NCBI RefSeq assembly: GCF_024436415.1
Contig: NZ_JAFMZQ010000001.1
Coordinates: 744,001 to 808,000 of the forward strand
Direction: 5' to 3'
Origin: Pedobacter deserti
Lineage (GTDB): Bacteria; Bacteroidota; Bacteroidia; Sphingobacteriales; Sphingobacteriaceae
Length of the DNA: 64,000 bases
Positions 16,980 to 25,524 of this stretch are shown in pieces. The position numbers and the translations under genes were made by a program. Numbering within the stretch: position 1 is the stretch's first letter; each line of letters opens with the position of its first letter. The notes below the pieces were generated by a model. That model searched no databases and had not been told where the DNA came from. It saw nothing but the letters and a program-made list of their open reading frames with translations.

Positions 16980-18383
16980 ATGGAAGAGGAGTTTTATTTT
17001 GATCATAATGATGATACACAGCGTTCAGTAGAACGGTATGAGGAAATGATCCGGAATCATGACCAGTATTTCTTTGACGCGCATGCTTTTGAGCACATCA
17101 TAGACTATTATATTGAGAAAAACGACCCGGTAAAGGCTTTGCAGGTTACAGAATACGCGGTAAACCAGCATCCCTATGCAGCAGGATTTCTTGTAAAGCA
17201 GGCGCAGCTGTTTTATCTGACTGAACAGACTGAACTTGCCTTCCTTGCGCTGGAGAAGGCCGAAATGCTGGAGGCTTCAGAAGCCGAGATTTACATCTTA
17301 AGAGGAAATATCTACAACAATCTGGAACGTTACTCGGAAGCATTGGATAACTTTCAAAAGGCCCTTGATTTTGCCGAGACCACCGATGAAATTCTCCTTC
17401 AGATATCTTATGTGTACCAAAACATGCTTGATTATGAAAATGCAATAATCTATATCAAGCGCAGTCTTGAACAAAACATGGAAAATAAGGACGGGCTGTA
17501 TGAGCTCGCGTTTTGTTATGATATTCTGGACAAACAGGAGGAGAGCATACTGTTCTATCAGGAATACATAGATAACGATCCTTATTCTTATGCAGCCTGG
17601 TATAATCTGGCGAATTCTTATCATAAGCTTGATATGTTCGAAAAGGCTATTGACGCGTACGACTATGCCATCTTGATCAAGGATAATTTCGCATCAGCTT
17701 ACTATAATAAGGGAAATGCATTGGTGCAGCTCGACAGGTTCACCGAAGCAATAGGGGTTTACAAACAGACCTTTGAGTATGAAAAGCCAAATGCCGAAAC
17801 CTATTGCGCAATCGGCGAATGTTATGAGAAGCTTGAAAACATGGATGAGGCACGTGCCTATTACAAGAAGTCCGTTAAGCTCGATGCTAACATGGCCGAT
17901 GCCTGGTTCGGGATAGGCGTTACGCTGAATTTTGAGGGACGTTACTTTGAATCGCTACACTTTTATAAAAAGGCGCTTGAGCTTGATGGAGAAAATCCGG
18001 ATTTCTGGTTTGCAATGGCCGATGCGTACTATAAGCTCGGACAGATAGACCAATCGATAGACGCCTATAACAAGGTACTTGAATACAACCCGGTTGATGT
18101 GGAGGCCTGGCTTGATTATTCGACCGTATTATATGAGCAGGGCAAGCTATTAGAGGCTTCAGAAGCTATTTCAGAGGCGATAAAAAACAACCCGGACGCG
18201 GCCGAACTATATTACCGGATGGTAGCCTATCTGTTTGCTATGGGGGAAAAGAACGATGCCTTGCTATTTCTGGAAACCGCTTTGAAAACAGACCCCGACA
18301 AGCATCATATACTTTTTGAATACCTGCCGCAATTACAGGAGAATGGCTCGATCCTAGAAGTGATCAACCGCTATTTGAAATAA
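16980..18383 (+). CDS. Tetratricopeptide-repeat protein
   Basis: 467 residues with no signal peptide, so probably cytosolic. Almost the whole length is TPR-like helix pairs of about 34 residues: AEIYILRGNIYNNLERYSEA, ASAYYNKGNALVQLDRFTEA, AETYCAIGECYEKLENMDEA, ADAWFGIGVTLNFEGRYFES, PDFWFAMADAYYKLGQIDQS and VEAWLDYSTVLYEQGKLLEA are typical. It is very acidic near the N-terminus. A scaffold for protein-protein contacts is the only safe statement. A strong terminator at 18390 isolates it from the phosphosulfolactate synthase gene. Confidence 0.85.
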   Translation: MEEEFYFDHNDDTQRSVERYEEMIRNHDQYFFDAHAFEHIIDYYIEKNDPVKALQVTEYAVNQHPYAAGFLVKQAQLFYLTEQTELAFLALEKAEMLEASEAEIYILRGNIYNNLERYSEALDNFQKALDFAETTDEILLQISYVYQNMLDYENAIIYIKRSLEQNMENKDGLYELAFCYDILDKQEESILFYQEYIDNDPYSYAAWYNLANSYHKLDMFEKAIDAYDYAILIKDNFASAYYNKGNALVQLDRFTEAIGVYKQTFEYEKPNAETYCAIGECYEKLENMDEARAYYKKSVKLDANMADAWFGIGVTLNFEGRYFESLHFYKKALELDGENPDFWFAMADAYYKLGQIDQSIDAYNKVLEYNPVDVEAWLDYSTVLYEQGKLLEASEAISEAIKNNPDAAELYYRMVAYLFAMGEKNDALLFLETALKTDPDKHHILFEYLPQLQENGSILEVINRYLK

Positions 18384-18389
18384 AAGCGG

Positions 18390-18430
18390 ACAGTTTTATT
18401 GGTCATTGGCAATAAAACTGTACATTTTTT
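18390..18430 (+). terminator. Intrinsic terminator after the TPR gene
   Basis: Perfect 12-base stem (18390-18401 with 18410-18421, ACAGTTTTATTG and its complement), 8-base loop, then a run of eight T (18424-18431 region). It separates the TPR gene from the next transcript. Confidence 0.85.
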
Positions 18431-18448
18431 TTCACCTTTGTGATCAAT

Positions 18449-19219
18449 ATGAATTACCCGTTGAATAATTTACCTGACAGACCCGTTAAGCCCCGGAACA
18501 AAGGGATTACTATGGTCATGGATAAGGGGCTCAGCATGAGACAAACTGAAGATTTCATTGATATCGCTGGTGTACATACTGATATCGTGAAGCTCGGTTG
18601 GGCAACTTCGTTCGTTACGCCTAAACTGAAGGAAAAACTTGCGATATATAAATCTGCTGGTATTCCTACGTATTTCGGTGGTACGCTCTTCGAAGCTTTT
18701 ATCATCAGGAACCAGTTCGACGACTACCGCCGGGTGCTTGATGAATTTCAGATGGAATACGTTGAAGTGTCGGATGGGTCTATAACGATTGAACACGAGC
18801 TTAAGTGTGAGTATATTAGTAAACTGTCAGACCAGGTTACCGTGATATCTGAAGTTGGCTCAAAAGATGCCGCTAAGATTTTTGCACCCTACAAATGGAT
18901 TAAGCTGATGCAGGCTGAGATAGATGCAGGATCCTGGAAAGTAATCGCTGAGGCCAGGGAAGGTGGAAATGTAGGAATTTACCGGGGGTCCGGCGAAGTG
19001 AGAGAGGGCCTGGTTGATGAGATCCTCACCCAGATACCGGAGGAAGCGATCATTTGGGAGGCGCCGCAGAAAGAGCAACAGGTTTGGTTTATCAAACTGC
19101 TTGGATCGAATGTGAACCTGGGCAATATAGCTCCGGCAGAAGTGATTCCCCTTGAAACAATCCGGTTGGGTTTAAGAGGCGATACATTTGATCACTTTCT
19201 TAATCTTTCGGAGATTTAG
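18449..19219 (+). CDS. Phosphosulfolactate synthase (ComA family)
   Basis: 256 residues from ATG 18449 (a GTG three codons earlier is also in frame). A TIM-barrel protein of the ComA family: KPRNKGITMVMDKG, VDIVKLGW-like DIVKLGWATSF, PTYFGGTLFEAF, VEVSDGSITI, VISEVGSKD and EAREGGNVGIYRGSGE follow the family order. ComA adds sulfite to phosphoenolpyruvate to give (2R)-phosphosulfolactate, the first step of archaeal coenzyme M synthesis. No ComB/C/D genes are visible here, and coenzyme M is not expected in this phylum; a link to sulfonate or sulfonolipid metabolism is a guess. It is followed 27 bases later by aroE. Confidence 0.85.
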   Translation: MNYPLNNLPDRPVKPRNKGITMVMDKGLSMRQTEDFIDIAGVHTDIVKLGWATSFVTPKLKEKLAIYKSAGIPTYFGGTLFEAFIIRNQFDDYRRVLDEFQMEYVEVSDGSITIEHELKCEYISKLSDQVTVISEVGSKDAAKIFAPYKWIKLMQAEIDAGSWKVIAEAREGGNVGIYRGSGEVREGLVDEILTQIPEEAIIWEAPQKEQQVWFIKLLGSNVNLGNIAPAEVIPLETIRLGLRGDTFDHFLNLSEI

Positions 19220-19246
19220 CGTTTGGACTCTAATAATCTTCCTGAT

Positions 19247-19990
19247 ATGAGAAAATTTGGTTTGATCGGCTTCCCATTATCACATTCTTTCTCGAAGAAG
19301 TTTTTTACGGAGAAGTTTGAGAAAGAACGGATCACCGGATGCGGTTACGAGTTGTATCCGATCCGGGAGATCGGAATGCTTCCCGCGTTGCTGGCTGAAA
19401 ACAAAACGCTTGAGGGCATCAACGTGACAATTCCCTACAAGCTCGATGTTATGCCATTTTTGACGGAAGTGGACGAAGCTGCACTTGAGATTGGCGCAGT
19501 GAATTGCATTTCTGTCGACCGCAGCGCCGACGCGCTCTTCCTGAAAGGATATAATACGGACGCGTACGGTTTCGAACAGTCACTGTTACCTTTATTGGAG
19601 CACCATCACAGGAAGGCATTGATCTTTGGCGACGGGGGCGCCGCCAAGGCGGTCAAGTATGTATTGAAGAAGCTGAAAATCCCTTTTCTGGTAGTTAGTA
19701 GAAGGCTTTCAGACAAAACAATTCCCTATGAGCAGCTCAATCCGGTACTGCTCGCCGAATACACAGTACTCATAAACACCACGCCTCTAGGTATGTCGCC
19801 CGATTATGAAACCTATCCGCTTTTTCCATACGAGGCGCTTACTCCGGAACATCTAGCTTACGACCTGGTGTATAATCCTGAGGAAACCACCTTTTTAAGA
19901 AAGGTACGTGAGCGTTCGGGGAAGACAAAGAATGGGTTGGAGATGCTCTATCTCCAGGCGGAACGGTCCTGGCATATCTGGAACCCATGA
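19247..19990 (+). CDS. aroE: Shikimate dehydrogenase
   Basis: 247 residues from ATG 19247; a TTG at 19223 is in frame but adds residues before the conserved opening FGLIGFPLSHSFS. Motifs: LSHSFSKKFF (shikimate binding), GINVTIPYK with the catalytic Lys, GAVNCI, GYNTDAYGF, GDGGAAKAV (nucleotide loop), INTTPLGM and YDLVYNPEET. It reduces 3-dehydroshikimate with NADPH in the common aromatic pathway that feeds chorismate to TrpE. Its stop overlaps the gldD start by 4 bases (ATGA), implying coupled translation. Confidence 0.93.
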   Translation: MRKFGLIGFPLSHSFSKKFFTEKFEKERITGCGYELYPIREIGMLPALLAENKTLEGINVTIPYKLDVMPFLTEVDEAALEIGAVNCISVDRSADALFLKGYNTDAYGFEQSLLPLLEHHHRKALIFGDGGAAKAVKYVLKKLKIPFLVVSRRLSDKTIPYEQLNPVLLAEYTVLINTTPLGMSPDYETYPLFPYEALTPEHLAYDLVYNPEETTFLRKVRERSGKTKNGLEMLYLQAERSWHIWNP

Positions 19991-20562
19991 TCAGGCGCAT
20001 AGGCGGAACTTTGGTTGTCATTATATTGTTCGCATCCTGTTGGGGTGAAGATTATTCCCCCAAGCCGCGCGGTTACTTTAATATTGAATTTCCGAAAAAA
20101 CAGTACCGCCAGTTTGATCAGGGCTGTGCTTTTACCTTTGATTATCCGGTATACGGGTCGGTAGAGGCTGACAGCAGGGATACGCGGCCTTGTTGGTATA
20201 ATCTGGTGTTCTCGAGGTTTAATGGACGATTGCATCTGACTTATTACGACGTGACATCAAAGGCGGAATTTGAAAGTCTCGCTGAAGACGCTCGGACGTT
20301 CGCCTTCAAGCACACGGTCAAAGCGAATGCAATCGATCAAAAGTTAATTAATTATCCCGACAAACGGGTATATGGCATATATTATGCGATAGAAGGTAAT
20401 ACGGCGTCGTCCATACAGTTTTTCCTGACCGACAGCGCAAAGCACTATTTCAGGGGCGCCCTATATTTTAGTGAACGGCCGCAATTCGATTCGATACAAC
20501 CCGTAGTGGAGTTTATAAGGGTGGATGTCGACAGGTTGATCGGGACTTTTAAATGGAAATAA
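19987..20562 (+). CDS. gldD: Gliding motility lipoprotein GldD homologue
   Basis: 191 residues with a lipoprotein signal (lipobox LFASC, Cys18). The start of the mature part, SPKPRGYFNIEFPKKQY, and the body WYNLVFSRFNGRLHLTYYD and AFKHTVKANAID follow the GldD pattern of Bacteroidota. GldD is needed for gliding and type IX secretion in Flavobacterium; homologues occur also in non-gliding members, where the role is probably envelope-related. No other gld or spr gene is in the window. Start is coupled to aroE (4-base overlap). Confidence 0.82.
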   Translation: MIRRIGGTLVVIILFASCWGEDYSPKPRGYFNIEFPKKQYRQFDQGCAFTFDYPVYGSVEADSRDTRPCWYNLVFSRFNGRLHLTYYDVTSKAEFESLAEDARTFAFKHTVKANAIDQKLINYPDKRVYGIYYAIEGNTASSIQFFLTDSAKHYFRGALYFSERPQFDSIQPVVEFIRVDVDRLIGTFKWK

Positions 20563-20572
20563 TACTTAGCAA

Positions 20573-21211
20573 ATGATAACAATACATAGTTTCACGTTTA
20601 ATCCGGTGCAGGAAAATACGTACGTTTTGTTTGACGAGACGGGCGAATGTGTAATCATTGACCCTGGTATGTACGACTCGTCGGAGCAGAACGAGTTTGT
20701 CCGGTTTATAAAAGACAACAGGTTGAAACCTGTCGCATTGTTAAATACACACTGTCACTACGACCATGTTTTCGGCAACCGGTTTGTGTATGATAACTGG
20801 GGGCTCAAACCGCAGTTCCACGAGGGGGAACTAGTCGTTTTGCATGCTATACCTGGCTACCTGCCTCAAATGGGTCTGCAATACGACTTGTCGCCACAGC
20901 CCGAAACCTTTCTGGTAACGGGTGATCTCGTCAGCTTTGGAAGCAGTAGGTTAGAGGTAATATTTGCGCCTGGTCATTCTCCTGGTCATATTTGTTTTTA
21001 TGCGTCAAAAGAAGCGTTTTTAATTGGTGGTGATGTATTGTTTTATGGTAGCATCGGTCGCACCGACCTACCTGGAGGAAATTACAGCCAACTGATTACC
21101 AGTATAAGAGAGGGCCTTTTAGTATTACCTGAGGACTGTAAGGTTTACCCTGGACATGGGCCGTCGACAACAATCGGCTTCGAGAAACAACATAATCCTT
21201 TCCTTAGATAG
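20573..21211 (+). CDS. Metallo-beta-lactamase-fold hydrolase (glyoxalase II-like)
   Basis: 212 residues. The metal motif THCHYDH (H-x-H-x-D-H) is near residue 60, GHSPGHICFY supplies the next His, GGDVLFYGSIGRTDLPGG the bridging Asp region, and VYPGHGPSTTIG the last His. The order and spacing match small cytosolic 'MBL-fold' hydrolases related to glyoxalase II; thioester or other ester hydrolysis is likely but the substrate cannot be read. It starts 10 bases after gldD. Confidence 0.88.
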   Translation: MITIHSFTFNPVQENTYVLFDETGECVIIDPGMYDSSEQNEFVRFIKDNRLKPVALLNTHCHYDHVFGNRFVYDNWGLKPQFHEGELVVLHAIPGYLPQMGLQYDLSPQPETFLVTGDLVSFGSSRLEVIFAPGHSPGHICFYASKEAFLIGGDVLFYGSIGRTDLPGGNYSQLITSIREGLLVLPEDCKVYPGHGPSTTIGFEKQHNPFLR

Positions 21212-21232
21212 CATGTTTAACTGTTACTGCAA

Positions 21233-22465
21233 TTGAATACTTCATTTTACATAGCCAGGCGCTACCTTTTTTCTAAGAAGGCAACGAATGCGATAAACGT
21301 AATCTCGGCCATCTCGATGGTTGGAGTGTTTGTCGGAAGTGCTGCACTGATTGTCATACTGTCGGTTTTCAATGGCTTTGAAGAGGTGGTACTCAAAATG
21401 TTCAACACGTTGAGCCCGCATATAATGATTTCGCCGCAACAGGGAAAGAGTTTTGATCCGAAGATGCCCTACTTTAACGCGCTGCGGGCAGACGAATCGA
21501 TATACTCTTACACGGAAGTGCTTTCAGAAAATGCGCTTCTAAAATACAACGACAAGCAGTCTGTAAGTATGATCAAAGGCGTAAGTGGGGACTATCTAAA
21601 AAATGAGAGTCTTGACAGCATAACAATTGAGGGTCAGTTCGTCCTTGAAAATAGGAGCGGATACCGCGTGTTGATAGGCTCAGCCATACAGACATACCTG
21701 ATGGTAAATATTTCTGATCCGTTTAACGAGTTGCAGGTGTTTTCTCCAAAAAAAGGCAGCAAAGGAAATGCTTTAAATCCAGCAGATGACTTTAATATGC
21801 TTGGCATTCCCGTGGGTGGTGTTTTCGAAGTGCAGCAGGACTTCGATAACGTAGCTATTGTACCACTTGCTTTTGCGCGGCAACTGTTCGACGAGCCTAG
21901 TAGGGTCTCGTCAATTGAAATCAACCTGGTTCCGGGAGCAGACATTGATAGCTTCAAGAAAACTATAAAAGACTCAATTGGCGACAGATTTGAGGTAAAA
22001 GACCGAATTGAACAAAACAAAGTTCTTTACAATATTCTAGGCAGCGAGAAATGGGCGGTTTATATCATTCTTACGTTTATCCTGATTATCGCTATTTTTA
22101 ATATTATCGGATCTATGACTATGCTTGTCATTGATAAACTCAAAGATATAGCCATATTAAGCAGTCTGGGTGCCGGAAAAAAGCTGATCAAACGAATATT
22201 CTTTCTTGAAGGCATGATGATTACCATGACCGGATGCATCGGCGGTCTTGCGTTAGGCTTTGCATTCTGTTTCCTGCAGAAACAATTTGGGTTCTTTAAG
22301 ATGTCGCAGGAAAACCTCGTGATTGCTAATGCATATCCGGTAGCGTTCAAAGCAATGGATTTTGTGCTTGTTTTCCTGACTGTTGGTGTGTTTTCTTTTG
22401 TGGCATCAGCTTTGTCAGCTAGTCTAAGCGTTAAGAGGATAAATTACTTAAATAAAGATCTGTAG
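21233..22465 (+). CDS. FtsX-like ABC transporter permease (LolC/LolE-type)
   Basis: 410 residues beginning with a TTG codon at 21233; no ATG fits, and the following NTSFYIARRYLFSKK is the normal opening of this family. Four membrane segments: about residues 22-45, then three in the C-terminal third (about 280-300, 325-350, 375-400), with a large periplasmic domain between, typical of MacB/FtsX-fold permeases. Likely acts with an ATPase encoded elsewhere to release lipoproteins from the inner membrane or in a related envelope process. In-phylum homologues commonly lie next to rbfA; here they are about 10 kb apart. Confidence 0.87.
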   Translation: MNTSFYIARRYLFSKKATNAINVISAISMVGVFVGSAALIVILSVFNGFEEVVLKMFNTLSPHIMISPQQGKSFDPKMPYFNALRADESIYSYTEVLSENALLKYNDKQSVSMIKGVSGDYLKNESLDSITIEGQFVLENRSGYRVLIGSAIQTYLMVNISDPFNELQVFSPKKGSKGNALNPADDFNMLGIPVGGVFEVQQDFDNVAIVPLAFARQLFDEPSRVSSIEINLVPGADIDSFKKTIKDSIGDRFEVKDRIEQNKVLYNILGSEKWAVYIILTFILIIAIFNIIGSMTMLVIDKLKDIAILSSLGAGKKLIKRIFFLEGMMITMTGCIGGLALGFAFCFLQKQFGFFKMSQENLVIANAYPVAFKAMDFVLVFLTVGVFSFVASALSASLSVKRINYLNKDL

Positions 22466-22469
22466 ATAT

Positions 22470-22847
22470 ATGCAGGATCATATAAAAATTTTCATACTGT
22501 TTGCTGTCGTGTTCGGTCTGAGCGCATGTAATGGAAGTAGTACTTCCGAGCGGGCGAGCGATGCTGTTAAGATTGCTAAAGGGCTTTACAGCTACGGACC
22601 TGAGATAAAATCTTTCACCGATTGCGAGGGTGGGCAAGAGTATTGGGTGGCTGATAGTGCAAAAACACTTGAGCTGGCGTACAGCAACTTCAATTTTGAG
22701 AAACCTTACGAGCCTGTTTATATCGAGGTACAATGCCGGTTGATCAAGTCTGACAGTTTGGTCGTGTCGGCCGACTTCGACTCGACTATGGTCGTTACAA
22801 AGCTTCTTAAAATCACAAAAGAAATTCCCGAAGGCCCTTGTCGCTAG
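22470..22847 (+). CDS. Small putative lipoprotein, unknown function
   Basis: 125 residues with a lipoprotein signal (MQDHIKIFILFAVVFGLSAC, lipobox LSAC). The mature part contains DCEGGQEYWVADSAKTLELAY and YEPVYIEVQCRLI; this reminds one of NlpE/META-like small beta-barrel lipoproteins, but the match is too weak to name it. It follows the permease by 4 bases, so the two are probably co-transcribed; a link to lipoprotein handling is only suggested by position. It converges on mqnD. Confidence 0.65.
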   Translation: MQDHIKIFILFAVVFGLSACNGSSTSERASDAVKIAKGLYSYGPEIKSFTDCEGGQEYWVADSAKTLELAYSNFNFEKPYEPVYIEVQCRLIKSDSLVVSADFDSTMVVTKLLKITKEIPEGPCR

Positions 22848-22852
22848 CGGTT

Positions 22853-23698
22853 TTATGACGTTAAGAACAGACTTTTGCTCAGGGGTTGCAATATCCCCTT
22901 CTTCTGTGCCAAATTAAACAGGGTATCGATGGCCCTTCTTCCCTCAATGCCCAAATGGGCGCTGTACTTATTCACATAAAGGTCAATGTGCTTGTACATG
23001 ACTGCCTCACTCATTTCCTGCGCATGAGATTTAATGAAGGAAAGCCCCGATTTTGGGTGCTCAAACGCGAATTCGACGGACCTCCTTATAAGCCGGTTTA
23101 CCTTGTGCTGAATCTTGGGGTCCACGTCACGACGTATAACAATGCCGCCAAGCGGAATTGCACAGCCGGTAAGCTCTTCCCAGTAATTCCCCAGGTCGAT
23201 GATTTTGTGCAATCCCTTCTCTTCGTACGTAAACCGGTTCTCATGGATAATGACGCCGAGGTCAATTTCTCCGCTCAGCAGTGCGGGCTCAATGCTTGAA
23301 AAAATCAATTCGCGCTTATTGCTTAAATGGGGAAAGGCAATATTCAGAAGGAAGTTTGCTGTCGTATATTTTCCGGGAATACCAATTCTCAAATCCGGGT
23401 GCAGATCGTTTAGCCGCCCCACAAGCTGCCCGTCTTTAGCAATCAGCATTGGCCCTACACCAAAACCCAACGCGCTTCCCGCGTCAAGCAGGACATAATT
23501 CTCATATACATAAGCAAACGCATGAAAACTTAATTTGGTGATATGCAGGTCTCCCTTGAATGCTTTATGATTTAAAGTTTCCACGTCGTCGAAGCTGACG
23601 TCAAACTCCAGACCTTCCGTATCTATCTTTTGATGGATAAGGGCGTCAAATATAAAGGTGTCATTCGGACACGGGGAAAAGCCTAAAGTAAGTTTCAT
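22853..23698 (-). CDS. mqnD: 1,4-dihydroxy-6-naphthoate synthase
   Basis: 281 residues with the periplasmic-binding-protein-like fold of MqnD. LGFSPCPNDTFIFDAL at the N-terminus, the segment LHITKLSFHAFAYV, GSALGFGVGPMLIAKD, and GIPGKYTTANFLL are typical. It cleaves cyclic dehypoxanthinyl futalosine to 1,4-dihydroxy-6-naphthoate in the futalosine route to menaquinone. It follows mqnB by 34 bases on the same strand. mqnA, mqnC and mqnE are not in the window. Confidence 0.92.
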   Translation of the reverse strand: MKLTLGFSPCPNDTFIFDALIHQKIDTEGLEFDVSFDDVETLNHKAFKGDLHITKLSFHAFAYVYENYVLLDAGSALGFGVGPMLIAKDGQLVGRLNDLHPDLRIGIPGKYTTANFLLNIAFPHLSNKRELIFSSIEPALLSGEIDLGVIIHENRFTYEEKGLHKIIDLGNYWEELTGCAIPLGGIVIRRDVDPKIQHKVNRLIRRSVEFAFEHPKSGLSFIKSHAQEMSEAVMYKHIDLYVNKYSAHLGIEGRRAIDTLFNLAQKKGILQPLSKSLFLTS

Positions 23699-23732
23699 AA
23701 CCTAAAAGTACTCAGCTCGGGAAAGTTATCGG

Positions 23733-24365
23733 TTAGCGATTTGTCAAATAATCAATCGCCCAGGTATTCAGGTTCCGGATCGCAAGCCCGATGTCCCAAT
23801 TGGAACTGTTTCGCTCCTCAACATAATTAGAAACGCTACGGATCTGGATGCATGGCAGGGAAAGTTCGTTGCAGCAATAAAACACTGCCGCACCTTCCAT
23901 ACTTTCTGTTACCGGACTGAGGCGATTCGTTACCTCTGCTATGCTGTCTGCCCGGCCATGTACAGAGTTGACCGTTATGCCCCTGACTTCTTTTAATGCG
24001 GCAACAAACGGCGTATCAGCAGGGACTCGGGCCGGGATTCTTGAGCGACCAAAACCAAGCTCGTCTATCGATAAAAAGCCGTCGCCATTCTCAGCGCCTA
24101 ATTCAGAAAATTCATCAGCAATAATGTTCAGCACGCTGCCAAGGGGAATGGACCGGTCAAAGCATCCGGCGATGCCCAGGTTGACAACAAGGTTATAGCT
24201 GAGGTTAAGACGCTGCCCAAGTGCAAAAGCTGTCGCTGTCATACCTACGCCACTGATCAGAAGGTCGAAAGCCGGCGTTTGGACAAAGTTCGCCTCCGCT
24301 AATTTGAAGTGTTTATAAAGTGGCGCTATTTCAGCCCGCGTTGCAGCAATTATAAGCGTTTTCAT
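23733..24365 (-). CDS. mqnB: Futalosine hydrolase
   Basis: 210 residues from ATG 24365 (an in-frame ATG at 24374 adds three residues). A nucleoside-phosphorylase-fold enzyme: LISGVGMTATAFALG, VNLGIAGCFD, EFSELGAENGDGF, ESMEGAAVFYCC and IRSVSNYVEERN, the latter two containing the purine- and ribose-contacting residues. It removes hypoxanthine from futalosine, one step before MqnC. Together with mqnD downstream it shows that this organism makes menaquinone by the futalosine pathway, which fits a respiratory chain built on the complex I at 56008-64000. Confidence 0.9.
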   Translation of the reverse strand: MKTLIIAATRAEIAPLYKHFKLAEANFVQTPAFDLLISGVGMTATAFALGQRLNLSYNLVVNLGIAGCFDRSIPLGSVLNIIADEFSELGAENGDGFLSIDELGFGRSRIPARVPADTPFVAALKEVRGITVNSVHGRADSIAEVTNRLSPVTESMEGAAVFYCCNELSLPCIQIRSVSNYVEERNSSNWDIGLAIRNLNTWAIDYLTNR

Positions 24366-24408
24366 CGTGATCATGACATTTTCGGGACTGCGTAAGTTTC
24401 GTTAAACC

Positions 24409-24438
24409 TTTCTACTTTAAGCTTTCTGCGTATATTTG
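24409..24438 (+). promoter_or_regulatory. Promoter of the queD-folE unit
   Basis: TTTC at 24409-24412, 18 bases, TATATTTG at 24431-24438. The -7 box is a perfect TAnnTTTG and the -33 box has one mismatch. Predicted start about 24445, 11 bases before the queD ATG. Confidence 0.55.
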
Positions 24439-24455
24439 CAAATAATATAAGTACC

Positions 24456-24866
24456 ATGATATATATAACGAGGAAAGCTTCCTTTAACGCGGCTCACAAA
24501 TTATCCCGGCCCGACTGGACGGACGATAAAAATACGGAAGTTTTTGGAAAGTGCGCTAATCCCAACTGGCATGGACACAACTATCAGCTGTTTGTAACAG
24601 TAAAGGGGGAGGTGAATCCTGAAACTGGCTTTTTAGTCGACCTGAAGTGGCTTAAGGACGTCGTTAACGCACATGTAGTGGACAAAATCGACCACAAAAA
24701 CCTAAACATGGACGTAGATTTTATGCAGGGAAAGCTTGCTTCGACTGAAAATCTCGCCATCGCTGTCTGGGATATATTGGCACCCCTAATTAATGATTCA
24801 GGCGCGCAGTTGCATGCCATCAAAATTCATGAAACCGAAAACAACTTTGTTGAGTATTTCGGCTAA
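24456..24866 (+). CDS. queD: 6-carboxytetrahydropterin synthase (QueD/PTPS family)
   Basis: 136 residues. Zinc ligands His14 (FNAAHKL), His39 and His41 (NWHGHNY) and the catalytic Cys33 (GKCANP) are in place, followed by [19 protein letters not shown] and STENLAI. It converts dihydroneopterin triphosphate to 6-carboxy-tetrahydropterin for 7-deazaguanine (preQ0/queuosine) synthesis. Its partner enzyme GTP cyclohydrolase I (folE), which makes the substrate, begins 10 bases downstream, a supportive context. Confidence 0.9.
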   Translation: MIYITRKASFNAAHKLSRPDWTDDKNTEVFGKCANPNWHGHNYQLFVTVKGEVNPETGFLVDLKWLKDVVNAHVVDKIDHKNLNMDVDFMQGKLASTENLAIAVWDILAPLINDSGAQLHAIKIHETENNFVEYFG

Positions 24867-24876
24867 TCAGATCGAT

Positions 24877-25509
24877 ATGAACAGTCATACAGACCATTTT
24901 GACGAGCAAGAAGACGGGTACATTAAAATTGACCGTTATAACGAAGGCAAGATAGCTTCGGTTGCTAATCATTATAAAGATATTCTGGAACAACTCGGAG
25001 AAAACCCCGATCGGGAGGGACTTGTGAAGACGCCCGAACGAGTTGCGAAGGCACTCCAATATCTTACACACGGTTACGACCTTAATCCGGCTGAGATCCT
25101 TAGGGGAGCAATGTTCCGTGAAGATTACAGCCAGATGGTTGTCGTCAAAGACATCGAAGTTTTCTCCATGTGCGAACACCACATGCTTCCATTTTTCGGA
25201 AAAGCGCATGTGGCTTACATTCCAAACGGACACATTGTTGGCTTAAGCAAGATTCCCCGCATTGTTGACGCCTTTGCACGCCGTCTGCAAGTGCAGGAAC
25301 GCCTTACCAACGAAATACGGGATTGTATACAAGAAACGCTGCTGCCGGCGGGCGTAGCCGTAGTTATTGAGTGCAAACACCTGTGTATGGCCATGCGGGG
25401 TATACAGAAGCAGAATTCCGTAACCACGACCTCCGCTTTTACCGGCGAGTTTGCCAAAGATAAAACCAGGGCGGAATTTTTAAGGCTGATTACAGCAAAT
25501 TTACATTAA
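24877..25509 (+). CDS. folE: GTP cyclohydrolase I
   Basis: 210 residues from ATG 24877, chosen over an upstream start inside queD. Motifs: [19 protein letters not shown], then [21 protein letters not shown] with zinc ligands Cys99 and His102, and [12 protein letters not shown] with the third ligand Cys; the family's TTSAFTGEF follows. It converts GTP to 7,8-dihydroneopterin triphosphate for tetrahydrofolate and, through QueD, queuosine. The first 20 residues are acidic and variable. Confidence 0.94.
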   Translation: MNSHTDHFDEQEDGYIKIDRYNEGKIASVANHYKDILEQLGENPDREGLVKTPERVAKALQYLTHGYDLNPAEILRGAMFREDYSQMVVVKDIEVFSMCEHHMLPFFGKAHVAYIPNGHIVGLSKIPRIVDAFARRLQVQERLTNEIRDCIQETLLPAGVAVVIECKHLCMAMRGIQKQNSVTTTSAFTGEFAKDKTRAEFLRLITANLH

Positions 25510-25524
25510 GAAGCATACGACATT

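Noticed and set aside
18440..18448. GTG start three codons before the phosphosulfolactate synthase ATG
   Set aside because: No conserved residues in the extension; the ATG at 18449 fits better.
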